A model generated the notes under the pieces. It saw nothing but the letters and a program-made list of their open reading frames with translations, was not told the DNA's origin and searched no databases. The position numbers and the translations under genes were made by a program. Below are positions 37,001 to 49,300 of a stretch of 64,000 nt of DNA, piece by piece (the first letter of the stretch is position 1; every line of letters starts with the position of its first letter). This DNA comes from Bugulina stolonifera (lineage: Eukaryota; Bryozoa; Gymnolaemata; Cheilostomatida; Bugulidae), in assembly GCA_935421135.1 (NCBI GenBank), contig OW285194.1, positions 6,212,376 to 6,276,375 on the forward strand. Reading direction: 5' to 3'.

Positions 37001-39088
37001 TGCAACAATTCATTTCATTCTTTGCTTGGTATTGACAGCGCTGCAATTTACATCAATCGGAGAGCCTGGCATCACATTGTTGGCTTTGTAAATCGGCTGA
37101 AACTTCGAAATTTCAATAATAAGTCTCATTACTTTGTTTATGTCTTTGTTTTTAAATGTACACTGTATGAATATCACCTACTACAAGATTTATGCTAGCG
37201 AGGAGAAGATACGGTGTACTCACTTACAAATTGTAACTAATTATTTGCAAGTAATATTCACCCTTAGAGTATGAAGTGATCAATACGCTCAAAACCCGAT
37301 CCAAATATCTTAAGATGTCAAATCTGTGGATTAGGAGATTGTTTCAGATGTTAGTCTCATAGTATAGCTCTGTAACATCACCTGGTGTTTGCCAAAATAA
37401 TCAAGGGCTGATGGATTTTCTACTGGATCCACCCCTGTTTTTTTTTAGTTATGACTAGTTAAAATGCCGAAAACTCTCAATAAGCTACTTTACTTATTCA
37501 CCATACAATCATGATAAAAGAGTAACTGTAGACTTACCTACACCTGCTATTTGCACAACTAAAGCCAATAAAGCCCATATCTAAAATTAATAACAATTAC
37601 ATGTACATGTATATACGTGTAATTATCTCACATAATACATGTAATTGCACACGAGAAATAGTCTTTTAATGCAAGGCATTGTAAAATAGGAACCAATACA
37701 GTAACAACTAAGGGGGCAAGAGAGAGAGGGAGAGAAGGTAGGATTTCACTGGCTTCAAAATTGTTGACACCAATCATTAAATTTCATCTCTGCTTTTTGC
37801 AGCGAGGATTATGCTGGCTCAAGTCTGATTTGACTCCGCTCAAAATCACTCTGATAGCCTCTACCGCTGGGTTACTGCTCCAGAGCTTACTTATAAACTT
37901 ATAATTGCTACTCCATAGTAAACTGCTGCTACATGTCTAACAACACAGTCTTTAATTTGACAGCACTGGAAAAGAAGAGCCAAGCTATGAGAGGCTGAAA
38001 ACAAAAATGGTGGCATAAGAATTTGATAGTCATTTTGCATGTGAATTATTCAAAATGTGAATATAAATTATAAATAAAATACATGCATACACATGTAGAA
38101 TATACTAAATAAAAATATCTTAGATTGTATAAATAGAAGGTCCAATCTCCAGTTGTGAATTCTAGATTTTCTCCTAACATAACATCATAATTCTATAGTA
38201 AACTTTACTTGCGTATATTCTATAATCAATATTCATGTTGTTAACAAGGTTTTTATTAACGATTTACACTCAAACGACTATATAATTCTCAAGCCAAAAA
38301 AACTTTCTGTCTGTATTTTGTTATGAAGTCAAAAAATATTACCAACGCAATATAGCCTGGCAAATTTACATGTCCCGCGCTATGAACCCTGAGGTTGTAC
38401 TACACCATATTTTGGTTCGTTAAATCACTGTGCCATTGCGCACACTTCCATGCCATACAAAATGTAAATTATGCAACATGAAGTGTGTGTTATCGAAACC
38501 AACTTAAACAAACGTGTTAACATTGTACTTTGCAGGTCAGAGTATAACACACATACATATACATTGTATATGACCGGCACATGGGACATAGCACATAGCA
38601 CATAGCACATAGCACATAGCACATAGCACATAGCACATAGCACATAGCACATAGCACATAGCACATAGCACATAGCACATAGCACATAGCACATAGCACA
38701 TAGCACATAGCACATAGCACATAGCACATAGCACATAGCACATAGCACATAGCACATAGCACATAGCACATAGCACATAGCACATAGCACATAGCACATA
38801 GCACATAGCACATAGCACATAGCACATATCACATAGCACATAGCACATAGCACATAGCACATAGCACATAGCACATATGAGACATACACACACGAGTATA
38901 TGACTTTTCCAGTATTTATCTTCTCTTACCCCAGACAGTCCAGTTCCCAATGTTACACCAAAGTGAATGAGGCAGCAACCTTTACAGCAGCAGCATTTTT
39001 TGCTTCCATATTGCTGCAGATGTCCTGTTACTGGCTGTTTCTGCTCATATACAGCGTACCCTGGTTGAAGGGTGCCTTCCACATTCAT
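34005..39088 (-). CDS. Four-transmembrane protein with long poly-proline cytoplasmic tail
   Basis: Six exons in transcript order, 39088-38930, 37580-37538, 36938-36850, 36351-36258, 35912-35821 and 34772-34005, join in phase to 414 residues. A Cys cluster (KKCCCCKGCC) at about 30-40 precedes membrane span 1 (about 41-67, broken by intron 1). Spans 2 (about 74-97), 3 (about 101-125) and 4 (about 140-170) follow, giving cytosolic ends and a LAPTM- or MARVEL-like layout. The remaining ~240 residues are Pro/Ser-rich. There are two runs of about 16 consecutive prolines, each followed by the same motif, NIKLKTQ(R/W)KKS, so the tail contains an internal duplication. Such tracts bind profilin, SH3, WW or EVH1 domains. 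The start ATG lies one base after a possible splice acceptor (CTATAG|G), so an untranslated leader exon may exist. I cannot name an orthologue. Confidence 0.85.
34127..34381. repeat. GGT/GGC trinucleotide tracts encoding poly-proline
   Basis: Two blocks of GGT, GGC and GGA triplets (about 34127-34250 and 34335-34381) encode the proline runs of the tetraspan tail on the minus strand. Codons are mixed, which would slow slippage, but length polymorphism is likely. Confidence 0.85.
36441..36500 (-). repeat. tRNA-derived SINE-like segment
   Basis: On the minus strand a near-perfect B box with its T-stem (CCCGGGTTCAAACCCGAGTC) follows a weak A-box region (GATAAGCAATTAGGTGCC). The acceptor stem is not evident, so this is more likely a SINE head than a tRNA gene. 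It lies in an intron of the tetraspan gene. Confidence 0.5.
38583..38875. repeat. (CACATAG)n heptamer microsatellite, about 41 units
   Basis: A nearly pure 7-bp tandem array fills about 290 bp, with one or two single-base variants (ATATCAC, CATATGA) at its right end. It lies in intron 1 of the tetraspan gene, starting about 55 bases after the donor site. Because 7 is not a multiple of 3, all three frames give the same Cys/Tyr/Met-rich repeat peptide, so the open frames here are artefacts. Confidence 0.95.
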
Positions 39089-39450
39089 CCTATAGAACCA
39101 CACATGTAGAAATCCAGTTTAACTGTCAATGCTGACGTAGATGCAGCTGTACAAAATTATTTTATTAAAATGCTATATGATTGTGTAGATGAAGAAATTA
39201 TTTTATTTTTCTACCATTACTGTCTTTCCGCTTACTCAGTAATATATATAAATCATGATAAAAATTCATATAAATAATTTCCTAAATCAAATAATAATAA
39301 TAATAATAATTATTATAATTATTATTTTTATTACATGTGTTATTATTATTAATGTACGTGCAGATGCTTTTGAAACTTGTTCTGCTCGTATAATTGCCAT
39401 TTAGAGGTCTATGCTTTTGTTTTTTTTAAGTTATTCCCTCATTACAAACA

Positions 39451-39559
39451 ACACGTACACGTACACGTACACGTACACGTACGTGTACATGTACATGTAC
39501 GTGTACGTGTACGTGTACGTGTACATGTACATGTACGTGTACGTGTACGTGTACGTGTA
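39451..39559. repeat. Alternating purine-pyrimidine (ACGTAC)n tract
   Basis: About 110 bp of CGTACA/CGTGTA/CATGTA units alternate purine and pyrimidine almost without a break, a composition prone to Z-DNA. The tract lies about 360-470 bases upstream of the tetraspan ATG, in or near its promoter region. Confidence 0.85.
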
Positions 39560-41832
39560 AGATGTCTGTGCACATGTGCATGTACAGTGTAACCTGTGCT
39601 CGGGAATAACTTAAAAGAACTAAAAGCGTAAATCTCTAAACAGCATTTTGGTGAACCTACGTGTATGTAGTGTATGTTCACCAAATAGGACACTCTTATA
39701 AGCTCCACAAACTCATATAGGAATATTTACCACACTATTTTAATATTAGCAACAAACATGCAAAATTATGTCGACAAAAAATTGGCAACCATCCTTCTGA
39801 TCAGCTATTGGTTATAACTGACAGTATAATTATGTGAAAATATAGAAAATTATGTCTTAATTTACATGTATATTACTTAATTTGCCAGGTTGAATACCTC
39901 AGATTTGCCACGACATTGTGTCACTTGTGCTGTGATTCATTTAGTCATTTTAAACGGTACTTAAAATAGATATGGGACGATTTATCTTCTCTTTGCTACT
40001 TCACATACACCTCATAGCTGTTTAATCATTGGTACAGTTGCTATAGCTACATATTGTATGAAACACAAATATTATAGACTATGATCGCATGGTGCCCATA
40101 ACAAATGATATCAACTTACGTTTTAAAACTCGGTAGATTTTACCTTCTTTGTGTAGTCAATCCAGCACCAGCTTAAGGCATAATAAATTTTATTTCTTTA
40201 AATTAATTTAAAATACGCAATCACCCACTAAAATACTCTAGTTACCTTATTTCTACTTGTGAAATGCTTCCCGTTTCATAATGGAATGCAAAAACCTTTA
40301 ATATGAAATTCTTTTCATACACTTCAGGTTTCCAATCATGTAAATTGTGTAAATGTGCAGTGATGTTGTAACAAAAAATTAGGATACAAAAATATTATTA
40401 GACAGATCTGTAATACTAGCAAGTTCTACTTTCCTTTTTTCTTATAAAAAAACAAACTATCCTACTCTATATTTATAAAGTCTCTTATGTTGTTTACCAT
40501 TAAGACATAATCACAAACAATTTCTCTATTGCAAAATTACTTCTCAGCTCACATTCTTTGTGCTTAAGACCACAAAACTAAAACCATCAGGTCCGACATT
40601 ATACATAATAATTTATGTACAATCATATACGTGCAATTGATTCCATACCCTGCTACACCTGGCAACAGGGTCATAACTTTACTGTTTTGCTGTTGCTATA
40701 CACAGCCAGATCGTTTACCTAGCATATGGCTCTACAAGTAACGATGTCAATGTCAACAGGCGATAAATGTGTCTGTGTAAACGAAAATTGAAGTTTTTGT
40801 TACGAGATATTGAAAATATAAGGCACAATAATATGCATGTAGATTTATGCATTACATTTTGTGAAAGCACTACTCCAATGGCACTTTATTTCACATCGAC
40901 ACTAGTTTATGCGCTGTAATGGCTGTGACTACATTTATACACAACATTGTAGTAGAGTGTAACAATTTCGGAACAGTAATTGGATAATATCATATTAGAA
41001 AAGTAGAAAAGAATGATTCAACTTTTTAATAAATTTTAAATATTATTAAAATGCATTAATACTTGAAAGTTGAAAGTTAAAAGGAATCTGAGATCTTTAA
41101 AAATAAACTTTTCTTCTCCTTAGTGTTGATGAGTTGGAGGAGTCAATAAAGGCAATGGAATATCTCCTGCTAGTATCCAACAGAAATCAATAATATTTGG
41201 AGATTTCCCACTTGCATGATACACCATGACCACCCACACTGGAGGAACAACAGGCGACAGGTCAAATGAATTTTGGTTTTTATACTATAACCTAATTATG
41301 ATTAATAGTTTGTGACTAAGTATTCGATGTTTTTCACAGTCACTTGTTTCTCACGATGTACCATTACACAGACACATAACTAACAGCTTAGTTTACACAA
41401 AAGAGCCTCGTTTTGAACAAAGCCCCTGTAGCCTTTAATGGAAGTCAAATACTACCTGTCGAAGATAGCATCTTCTACCCAGATACAATGTACATACAGA
41501 ACTTCTCAACCAAGGAAGTAGATTTCATACAGTTTTGTGTAGTTAGACTCTTCAGTTCTTGCATTTGAACACCAATGGACAGAAATTGAGCATCAGCTAA
41601 CATACAAATTACTAGAAATAGACGCTCCTAAGTATTGCTCAAATGAAAAGCTATGCAAATATATAATTGGTATTCAATAATATAAATAATAGCTTCTGTG
41701 GTGCCAAACACAATTCTTTAATCTGGCTGCCAAATAGCAGAGCTAGTCGAGCGGCTATTACGGCTCCTAGAGCTGGATATTATATTTATTAGGCTCACGG
41801 TGTTACATTAGTTCAGTGGTAGACTGGGACTA

Positions 41833-41932
41833 AAGGTGTCTTCAGGACGTAAACATCAGACCCAGGCCGATTTACGAAAATGTTTTCTGGCACACATCCG
41901 TCACAGGGTGGAACATCTGTACACACTAGTAC
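41833..41932. mobile_element. MITE family M, partial copy D
   Basis: Begins GGTGTCTTCAGGACGTAAAC and continues with CCCAGGCCGATTTACGAAAA and GGCACACATCCGTCACAGGG. These match, inverted, the right half of MITE copy A (18427-18698) with a few substitutions. The other half is missing. Confidence 0.75.
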
Positions 41933-42914
41933 GTTAAGTAGTGTAATCAGTTTAAAACAATATTCTGTAAACTTACTTAATATGTAAGTACGTAAGTTTA
42001 AAACAACATTCTATAAAATTGCACTAATTCTTTAAAAGGATGTGCGCCTACGACAGGCAAGACCTAAATTCTCAGAGCATTCCATTACAGTAGTTTAAAT
42101 GTTTCTTCAGGATTTTTCGTCTATATTATTTTTCCTACATGTAGTATACATTATTTTACCATTACCAATATGTACGCCAAGCATAACAGAAATCAATTAT
42201 CAGTAGCCTCTCGCCAGATTCTGTGCATTTGCATGCATCCTTGATGGGTGTTTCTACCCTTTAGCAAAGCATTAGATAAATACATACTTATTTGTGACAC
42301 TTTCTCTCTCCATTTATTAAAAATGCAATTTTCTTATATTCAGGATATATACTTCAACCCTATTTCTAGCCACATATCCTACTCCAACAGCACTAAACTC
42401 CTAAACACGATCTAATATTGATGTGATTGTCACCCTATTATGTATTTTTGTTATGTTCGAGATACTGGGTAACAGTTGATTTGCTACTCTCAGGCGAGTT
42501 TTATATTTTCTAGGTTGTGGTGAGTCAGGGGTTTCACGGATTACCTATCCTAATCCATCCTACATGGTTTCAGTCAAGACTGTCAAAATTCTGCAACCAA
42601 GAGAAATAATCATTTAATAAAGATGGAAATTAAATTTACGAACACTAAACATAATATTCTACAAAACAAATTTAAGCTTTTAAACTCCTCACAAACATAC
42701 TTCTATCTAATAATTTAATGTGATGCTAAATTAGCATCGTTTATTTTTTGTCCCTGCCTGTCCAGTTGTAAGTATTAAGGTGACAATATTTTACAATCAA
42801 TGGTTGTTGATGAATAAAGATTAAAATGGGATTTTACTCTCATTAGTGAAAGGTTACAGTACATACTCAAATCTAACTTTATCAAGCAAAATTCGAGTAA
42901 GAACTTTACTAACC

Positions 42915-42995
42915 ACACATATAGACACACACATAGACACACACATAAACATACGCAGACACACGCAGACAAACGCAAACACACGCAGACACACA
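42915..42995. repeat. CA-rich microsatellite
   Basis: Imperfect ACACACATAGACAC and ACACGCAGAC units. The open frames across it, rich in Cys/Val or His/Thr, are by-products. Confidence 0.8.
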
Positions 42996-43042
42996 AAATA
43001 TAATATGCACAACATTGTTATTATCACTATTATTGTCCACAA

Positions 43043-43079
43043 GCATGTACATGTACATGTACATGTACATGTACATTGT
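43043..43079. repeat. (CATGTA)n microsatellite
   Basis: About six tandem copies of the self-complementary-type unit CATGTA. Short versions of the same motif are scattered throughout the window, most often in introns and intergenic DNA. Confidence 0.85.
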
Positions 43080-43316
43080 ACACCGTAATTGTTAATAAAT
43101 GTGTGTATGTTATATTGCTGTTTTATTTAAAATAGCAAAAGTTAAATTATCAATCCCAGTAATTAGTAATAGCAAGAGGCAAAAAAATCAATATATTAGA
43201 TATTTAAATTACACAAAAGATAAAAATATACATTTTCTGCGTTTAGAATCATAAAAATACAACAGTAATGAATAATAGTATTCAAACTTCAATGTTTTGG
43301 TATTAATAAAATAAAG

Positions 43317-43322
43317 TTTATT
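43317..43322 (-). terminator. Putative poly(A) signal of the formin gene
   Basis: AATAAA on the minus strand lies about 15 bases after the in-frame stop at 43339-43337. This supports transcript ending here, although the exon also has a usable donor (GAG|GTAAAA) at 43385/43384 that would bypass this stop. Confidence 0.45.
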
Positions 43323-43336
43323 TATAATATGTAGCC

Positions 43337-46300
43337 TTAGAAGAAGGCAGAAACCCTGGAATGAAATTGGGGTGGTCCTTTTACCTCCCAGACTTGAGTT
43401 AAATCTTTGGTAAAGGTGATCCAAGGATCGAAGAACTGTAATGGAGTGAGACTCTGCCAGGCAGCGCTAGGAGCGGAATAGAACTGGCACATCTGTCCAA
43501 ACCTGGAAGGAATTCCAGATCAAATTATATGGCAGCAAACTTTGTTGTTGTGTTGTGTCTCATTGGTTAACTCAAGTGCTTGAGAAAGTTTTAAGCAAAT
43601 CGAGACAATACCAATGAGATAGCCATTAGGCTTCACATGAGACTGCTCTTAATATCCGAACACAGCTAAAGCGTTCAGGCGTGACTAATGCTTGATCTAA
43701 AGAGGACTCCCCTCGTTGACGATAAATGTTATTACGAGGCACGCCTAACCTAGCGTTATACATGTAGCTAGTAGTGTTAAATTATTGAATAAAATAAATT
43801 GTTATTGTTGCAGATTGCCATTTATAAAGCTTGCACGTGCAATATCTGAATACGCCTATTATGCACGTATTTAACAGTAACTAGGTGTCATTTAATGGAA
43901 CACTTACTTAGCTTTGCTCTCTGTGACTCTCGTTGAAATAGAGATCAGTGCTTTGGTTGCCTCGGTAACGAATGATGACATCTCATTGTAGAACGTCTCA
44001 TTTGTGTTCTGATCATTGAGAGTTGACTTTACTTTAGCTAGAAGTTCTTCAGTTTCTAAGTGCAACAAGTATAGCGAGTGTGAGTGACGTATTGTAGTAT
44101 GTGACGTTTAATAGGCAATACATGTACATTGATGTATATTGTAGTACATGCCACAATGTTAAACATAGTACATTTAAGTAATGTGTAATACTATGTACAA
44201 TATCGGTGCAGCAGATAACCTGAACACCAAACAGAAAAATTAATAATGTCTTCATGACCAATTGTGATTGGACAGTATATATTTTCTTCTACAACATGGT
44301 AATTGGTTTCATATAATGAACATTTCGCAGTCATTAATATGTCAAAAGTGTATGCAGATGTGTCGACTAGCTATAGAAAATATACGGTGGTGAATTCTGC
44401 ACCACTAAACTTATGCTTGTACATGTACATATTTCACAAATATTACATTCCAAATGCATCAGATAAAGTAAATGTACAACATATACATGTATGTACAGTA
44501 CAATACTTGCATCATGACAATATATTTCTTGCAGATACCTTGTATTTGTAGCTGTAGTGAAGATACTTGTTTAGAGAGTTCCACATAGTTTATACAGCTG
44601 ATGCTCTCAAGTGTGCTGTGGCTAGGCAGTGGTATATCTATCCTTCTCCTGTCGCCACCATATAAACATCGATATTTACTTGCTATGTACCGTAAAAGGC
44701 TTGTTTGCTTCTAGAAAATAGAAATTTGAATTCAAAGCTAATCGATTATGGACTACGGTATGCATGTATATGGGTGGGTGCCATAGTCAGCTAAAAATCC
44801 ACATTATCAAACCATACATACAAAGCTACAATGTAGTATTCGTCTTAATAATTTTTATTTTACTTGCTTACATATTTTACTTGACTGCCACTTACTTTGC
44901 CTCTTATATCTTTTAGTTTCGGAAGGATGTCTAACGAAAATCCATCAGCTTGTCCTCGTTGCGAATTGCCTGATAAAAACAAAGCAAACAACGTCATTGA
45001 AGAACACAATCACATGTAGTGAAATATAATGTGTATTATTTCGCCAGCTTACTGAAATAGGGTCTATCAATCTTGAGTAAAAGTTCAATTTTTGCACCCA
45101 CTGCAGCTAGCTCTAGATTTTACACCCAACACAACATTGAACTGAAAAGGAATGTAATCCAGACAAACAACATCTTGGAGATATCAGTATTAATAGTACT
45201 ACAAATGTAGTGTGTTCGCAACCTACATTTTAGGCACAAGCCAACTTGCTCATAGAGAAAGATTTTTCGGCTCACTTCCGCCATAAGGTCGCTAACACAC
45301 CAGCCTGGACCAAAAATATGATTTGTTTTATCGTGGGAAAAACTTAGATGTGCCGATGAGCTTGAGACGGTTCCTTCCGACCGAGCAAAATCTTATGTCA
45401 TTTTAACCCTTTCGTCCTAGGCTGGAGCACCATCTTGAGGTTTTTATTTGCGACTTACATCAGTCCAAGAGGTTGCGAATACACTACTTAGAGCCATCTT
45501 CATTTACATAATAATTATAATGTACAACTACACTGCGGCTACAATACACAGTTTGGTTTAATTATCTGGTGTATAGAGAAACCAGGTAGAATGTACATAC
45601 CACCATTTAAATAGTTCCCCACGGCAAGTAGAAGAGAGAGTAAATTCTCTATATGAGGTGATGATAGCATGTGTTCGCATACGGCAGTCATGTCACTTAG
45701 CTGTGACGTCATATCTCGTATCGCTTCCTCAAAGTGGGATCGTAACAGGAAGCACTTAATTCTTTCCAGACCAAACGAAAGACAGTTTAAATTGTAAATA
45801 AACCTACAACACATTTAGCCTCATTTTCATGCGGCATACCAACAAAACTGGGAATGATTTACACATAAAATAATTATACATGTAGTTGCAATAATTAAAT
45901 ACATGCATTGTAGTTACAATAGAATTACCATACAATCCATCTTGTTGGTCATTACTGTATACAAAAAAAGTTTTATCCAGTATGTTTTCAAGTCATTTAA
46001 ATCCCACCTATGACGAACACAACTACATGTAACAGTAATCTATGTTTATATGCAGTGCTTTGATAAATATATACTGTACATGGTAAGGATCACATGACCA
46101 TAACTACGATAGACACCCTTTGCTTTTAGTGGGGGTTAACTATGCAGAATAAATTATCAACTGGTCAGCTACACTAGTCACTTACTGTTCAGGCTTATCT
46201 AGTACACATTTAGGATTTGTCTCCACCTGATCTTGGATCTCTGTTAGCTCCTTCTCTGTAGCTCTCTATAAACGATAGAGTAGTGGTGCAGATAGCTGTA

Positions 46301-49300
46301 TAACTACATTGTATGTGTATATGTGCATCAATACGTTTATATAGTAACCGCCAATGTGCAATTTAATAGCGCATCACAATATTATGCATGCGTAATATAT
46401 TTTTACTGCATAATACATGCATATTATAATACCCCCTTCTGCTAGAATTGTACGTCTAGGAGTCCATGAAATTGCAGCAAAGCTTATTATTTGATCAAAA
46501 AATGTTCTTACTTCTAACCAATTCACATCCTTGAAAGTTTTAATAAGTATAATGAACTATTAGTTATCAAACAAAGTTTATGACTTTTTGGTTATGGTTT
46601 GTAAGTCCATCTTTAGGAACATTGTTTGGCTCTCTCTACATGTATATCTGATTCTGATAGCTAGGTAAAATTTTTGCATACTACATGACTGTAGGTAGGC
46701 CTGCAACGATGAATCGATAACGATTCTCGATACGATTAATTTGCAGTATTTTCAATATCGATTTATTGCACTCAATTTTCGATTCTTGCTAAATATATAC
46801 TTAGTCATGGTAATCCCAAGTTATCACCATAGCATGGTGGCAGAGCGCTCGCTTTACAAACGTGTGGTCATGAGTTCGAGTCTCAGTGAAGCACAATTTT
46901 TTTCTAGTAATTTTGTTGGCAATAAGTGGATAGCTATAAAATACATCATGTGCTAAGATGTATTACTAATATAAGTCTATAATTATATAAATGCCCCAAA
47001 TATGCAATTTGTATTTGATATTCCACACAATTAGAAGGGTATGCTTCTGGAATCTACTCATTCTACTCTTTTTAGTGATCCCAAAATGGAATTATCAACT
47101 CAACTACTACAACTGACAGTGTTCTAAAATACTGTTGCGAAGAACTACTGCAACGTAAATGGTAGCAAATCGAATCGAAAAAATCGAAAAAGTCAATTGG
47201 CAGAATCGAAAAAATCGAAACAGTATTTTGTGAATCGTTGCAGGCCTAACTGTAGGTCTACAGCTTTCCTATTTAGACCAAACAGAAAGCTACCACAAAT
47301 AATACCAAGAGTATACATTCTATAGCTTCTCATATAGTATGTAAGATCGTATATTACTGTATGTTACTCACAGCATCATAGAGTGACCTCCATGTATCAA
47401 CAGTCAAGAAAGAGACATCGAAATTTATCAAAGCTAAAACAAGAAAAAATTTGATACATTAGCTTGTATACCATGTAGATCGCAGAGCATAACATGACTT
47501 TTATTATATCATCAATTATGCAATATAATTTACTGTACATGTACATGTTAGTACATAACTGTTCTCTTACACAGAGAATGGATGGTATATTATGCATTTA
47601 CATGTTTAAATTGTAGTGATGTATATTATGCAATGATATTGTTATCCACATAAAAATTATGCAATGAGAAACTATATTACTAAGATTATAACCTTTTTAC
47701 AAATACATGGCGTACTATTAGACAGGAACATAAGGCATACAAGTCATATAGTATAATAATGCCACAGCAGTAACTTACTCTGATAAACTACAATTATAAC
47801 ACACCTGGAAACCAATATTATAATTGATAACTGAGAGTGAGTAACATAGCCTAAGTTCTTACCTTTTTTAAATTCCGAAAATGGCTGGCGTATGCTTGAC
47901 AAGATTATACCTAAGTTTTGGGATCGTTTCCTTTCAAGTATTTTGGTAAATTGTTTCCTTTTTAGCGTCAGCATCGGAGACGGGAGATCCACAAGTCGAC
48001 CCTAAAATTGGAAAACCCACTCATTCTCTCACATTATTACACCACAATATAAAACAAAACAGAACTAGTAGTGTAGTCCATGCTGTCATCTTATGTGAGT
48101 TAATACTTATAAAACTTGGTATAAAATTCCAAAGATAGAAAAGAAAGTGGCCCATCTATAACTAATACTACATGTATGTCACAAAACAGGTTTTACTTGA
48201 GAATGAAAGCATCTGGCTGTGCACTGGAGGTGTGGCTAGCACTGCTGTCATGACTGAAATACAGCTACATGTATAAACATATTCTGTTTAAAAAGCTATT
48301 CTAATCTATACTTTGACCGTATAGTTTACGGGATGGCCAATGAAATCAGGGAAAATAGTTCTACACGTACTTTTGAATCGTCAACAGCAAATAATTCCTC
48401 CAGCTCATCAGCATCAACTTTGGGTTCCTGGAGTTTATCCCAAACTGTAGAACTTTTAGGGGCTAATCGACTTGATCCCACAGGCCTGTAAAAGTGACAT
48501 TTGTAACTACATTTGTATTTTACTTTTGTTGCTAAAAAAATTGGGGAAGTCCACATAATGTCAGTCAATTATTGCAACCTTAGGAGAAAAAAAATGCTGT
48601 TCACTCAATTATTACAATTACAGTAATACAGAACATCCATCACACTTCAAAATTTTATCAAAGTACCAAATAGCATAATTACAAGCTTGCAATGTAATAT
48701 GCACTACCGATAAGTTGGTTAGCACTTTTACTGTTGATAAAATCTTCTTTTACACTTTGTAGAAAAGGTGTTACGACTTTACCATAATTGTACACTCCGG
48801 GTAAAGTAAAACATGCGACCAATTTGAAGTTATGTTACCTTCTACGCAGGCTAAACAATTTCACAGACTATAATAGTGCTGAAATTGTCATGTTTAAAGC
48901 ATATTTTTGTTGGCTGATTTAAAGTTAACACAACTTCATATTTGTATTGACATACTGTACTACAATAATGGCTATATACAAATCAACCAATTTTCAAGAT
49001 GCTCTAAAAAATTGCTGCTTTATCCATACGACTGGTATGATAACCACAAATCTAGAAAAATTCTGACAGTGAGCAGTAATAAAATGGCCCAACAGACAAC
49101 CTGTGGTCATGGTTCAGTGTACCTGTAGCCTATATATAAAAAAGCAATATCTTATATACATTGATAGTACAGTAGTGCTGAACCTTACTTGTTCTGTATG
49201 AGAATTCTCTTCCAGTGTAGGGGTCGAAGGTTCACCTTCGGTTTTACAGGCTTCCTTCTGGGAACTACAGGTACAGACAGAACATTTCAGGACAAGCAGA

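Larger units (their letters stand above)
39560..43316. other. Intergenic region between tetraspan and formin
   Basis: Mostly AT-rich. It contains a partial MITE (41833-41932) and a CA-rich microsatellite (42915-42995). A possible alternative last formin exon on the minus strand, around 41170-41095, encodes IDSSNSSTLRRRKVYF and a stop after a TAG acceptor. This basic tail would be DAD-like, but its phase does not match the donor at 43385. Nothing else was recognised. Confidence 0.4.
43385..49264 (-). other. FH2-coding exon block of the formin
   Basis: Ten exons carry the FH2 domain from [11 protein letters not shown] (lasso, exon 49264-49189) to the C-terminal [17 protein letters not shown] (exon 43502-43337). 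The conserved tryptophans of the lasso, the GNYLNGG loop and the following RGQADGF segment, split by the intron between 45601 and 44969, are intact. The [17 protein letters not shown] stretch and DKPEQF are characteristic of the FMN/Cappuccino subgroup, not the diaphanous subgroup. Nothing suggests loss of actin binding. Confidence 0.9.

Noticed and set aside
38583..38875. CRISPR-like array
   Set aside because: Units are contiguous heptamers without spacers, and the genome is eukaryotic.
38425..39103. Long minus-strand open frames rich in Cys, Tyr, Val, Leu and Met
   Set aside because: They are produced in all three frames by the 7-bp CACATAG array. Only the 38930-39088 portion is a real exon of the tetraspan gene.
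39377..39708. His/Val- and Thr/Arg-rich frames
   Set aside because: By-products of the ACGTAC alternating repeat.
42775..43088. Cys/Val-rich and His/Thr-rich frames
   Set aside because: By-products of the CA-rich microsatellite.
46826..46895. A functional tRNA gene
   Set aside because: A and B boxes are present, but I could not pair a convincing acceptor stem, and it lies inside a transposon.
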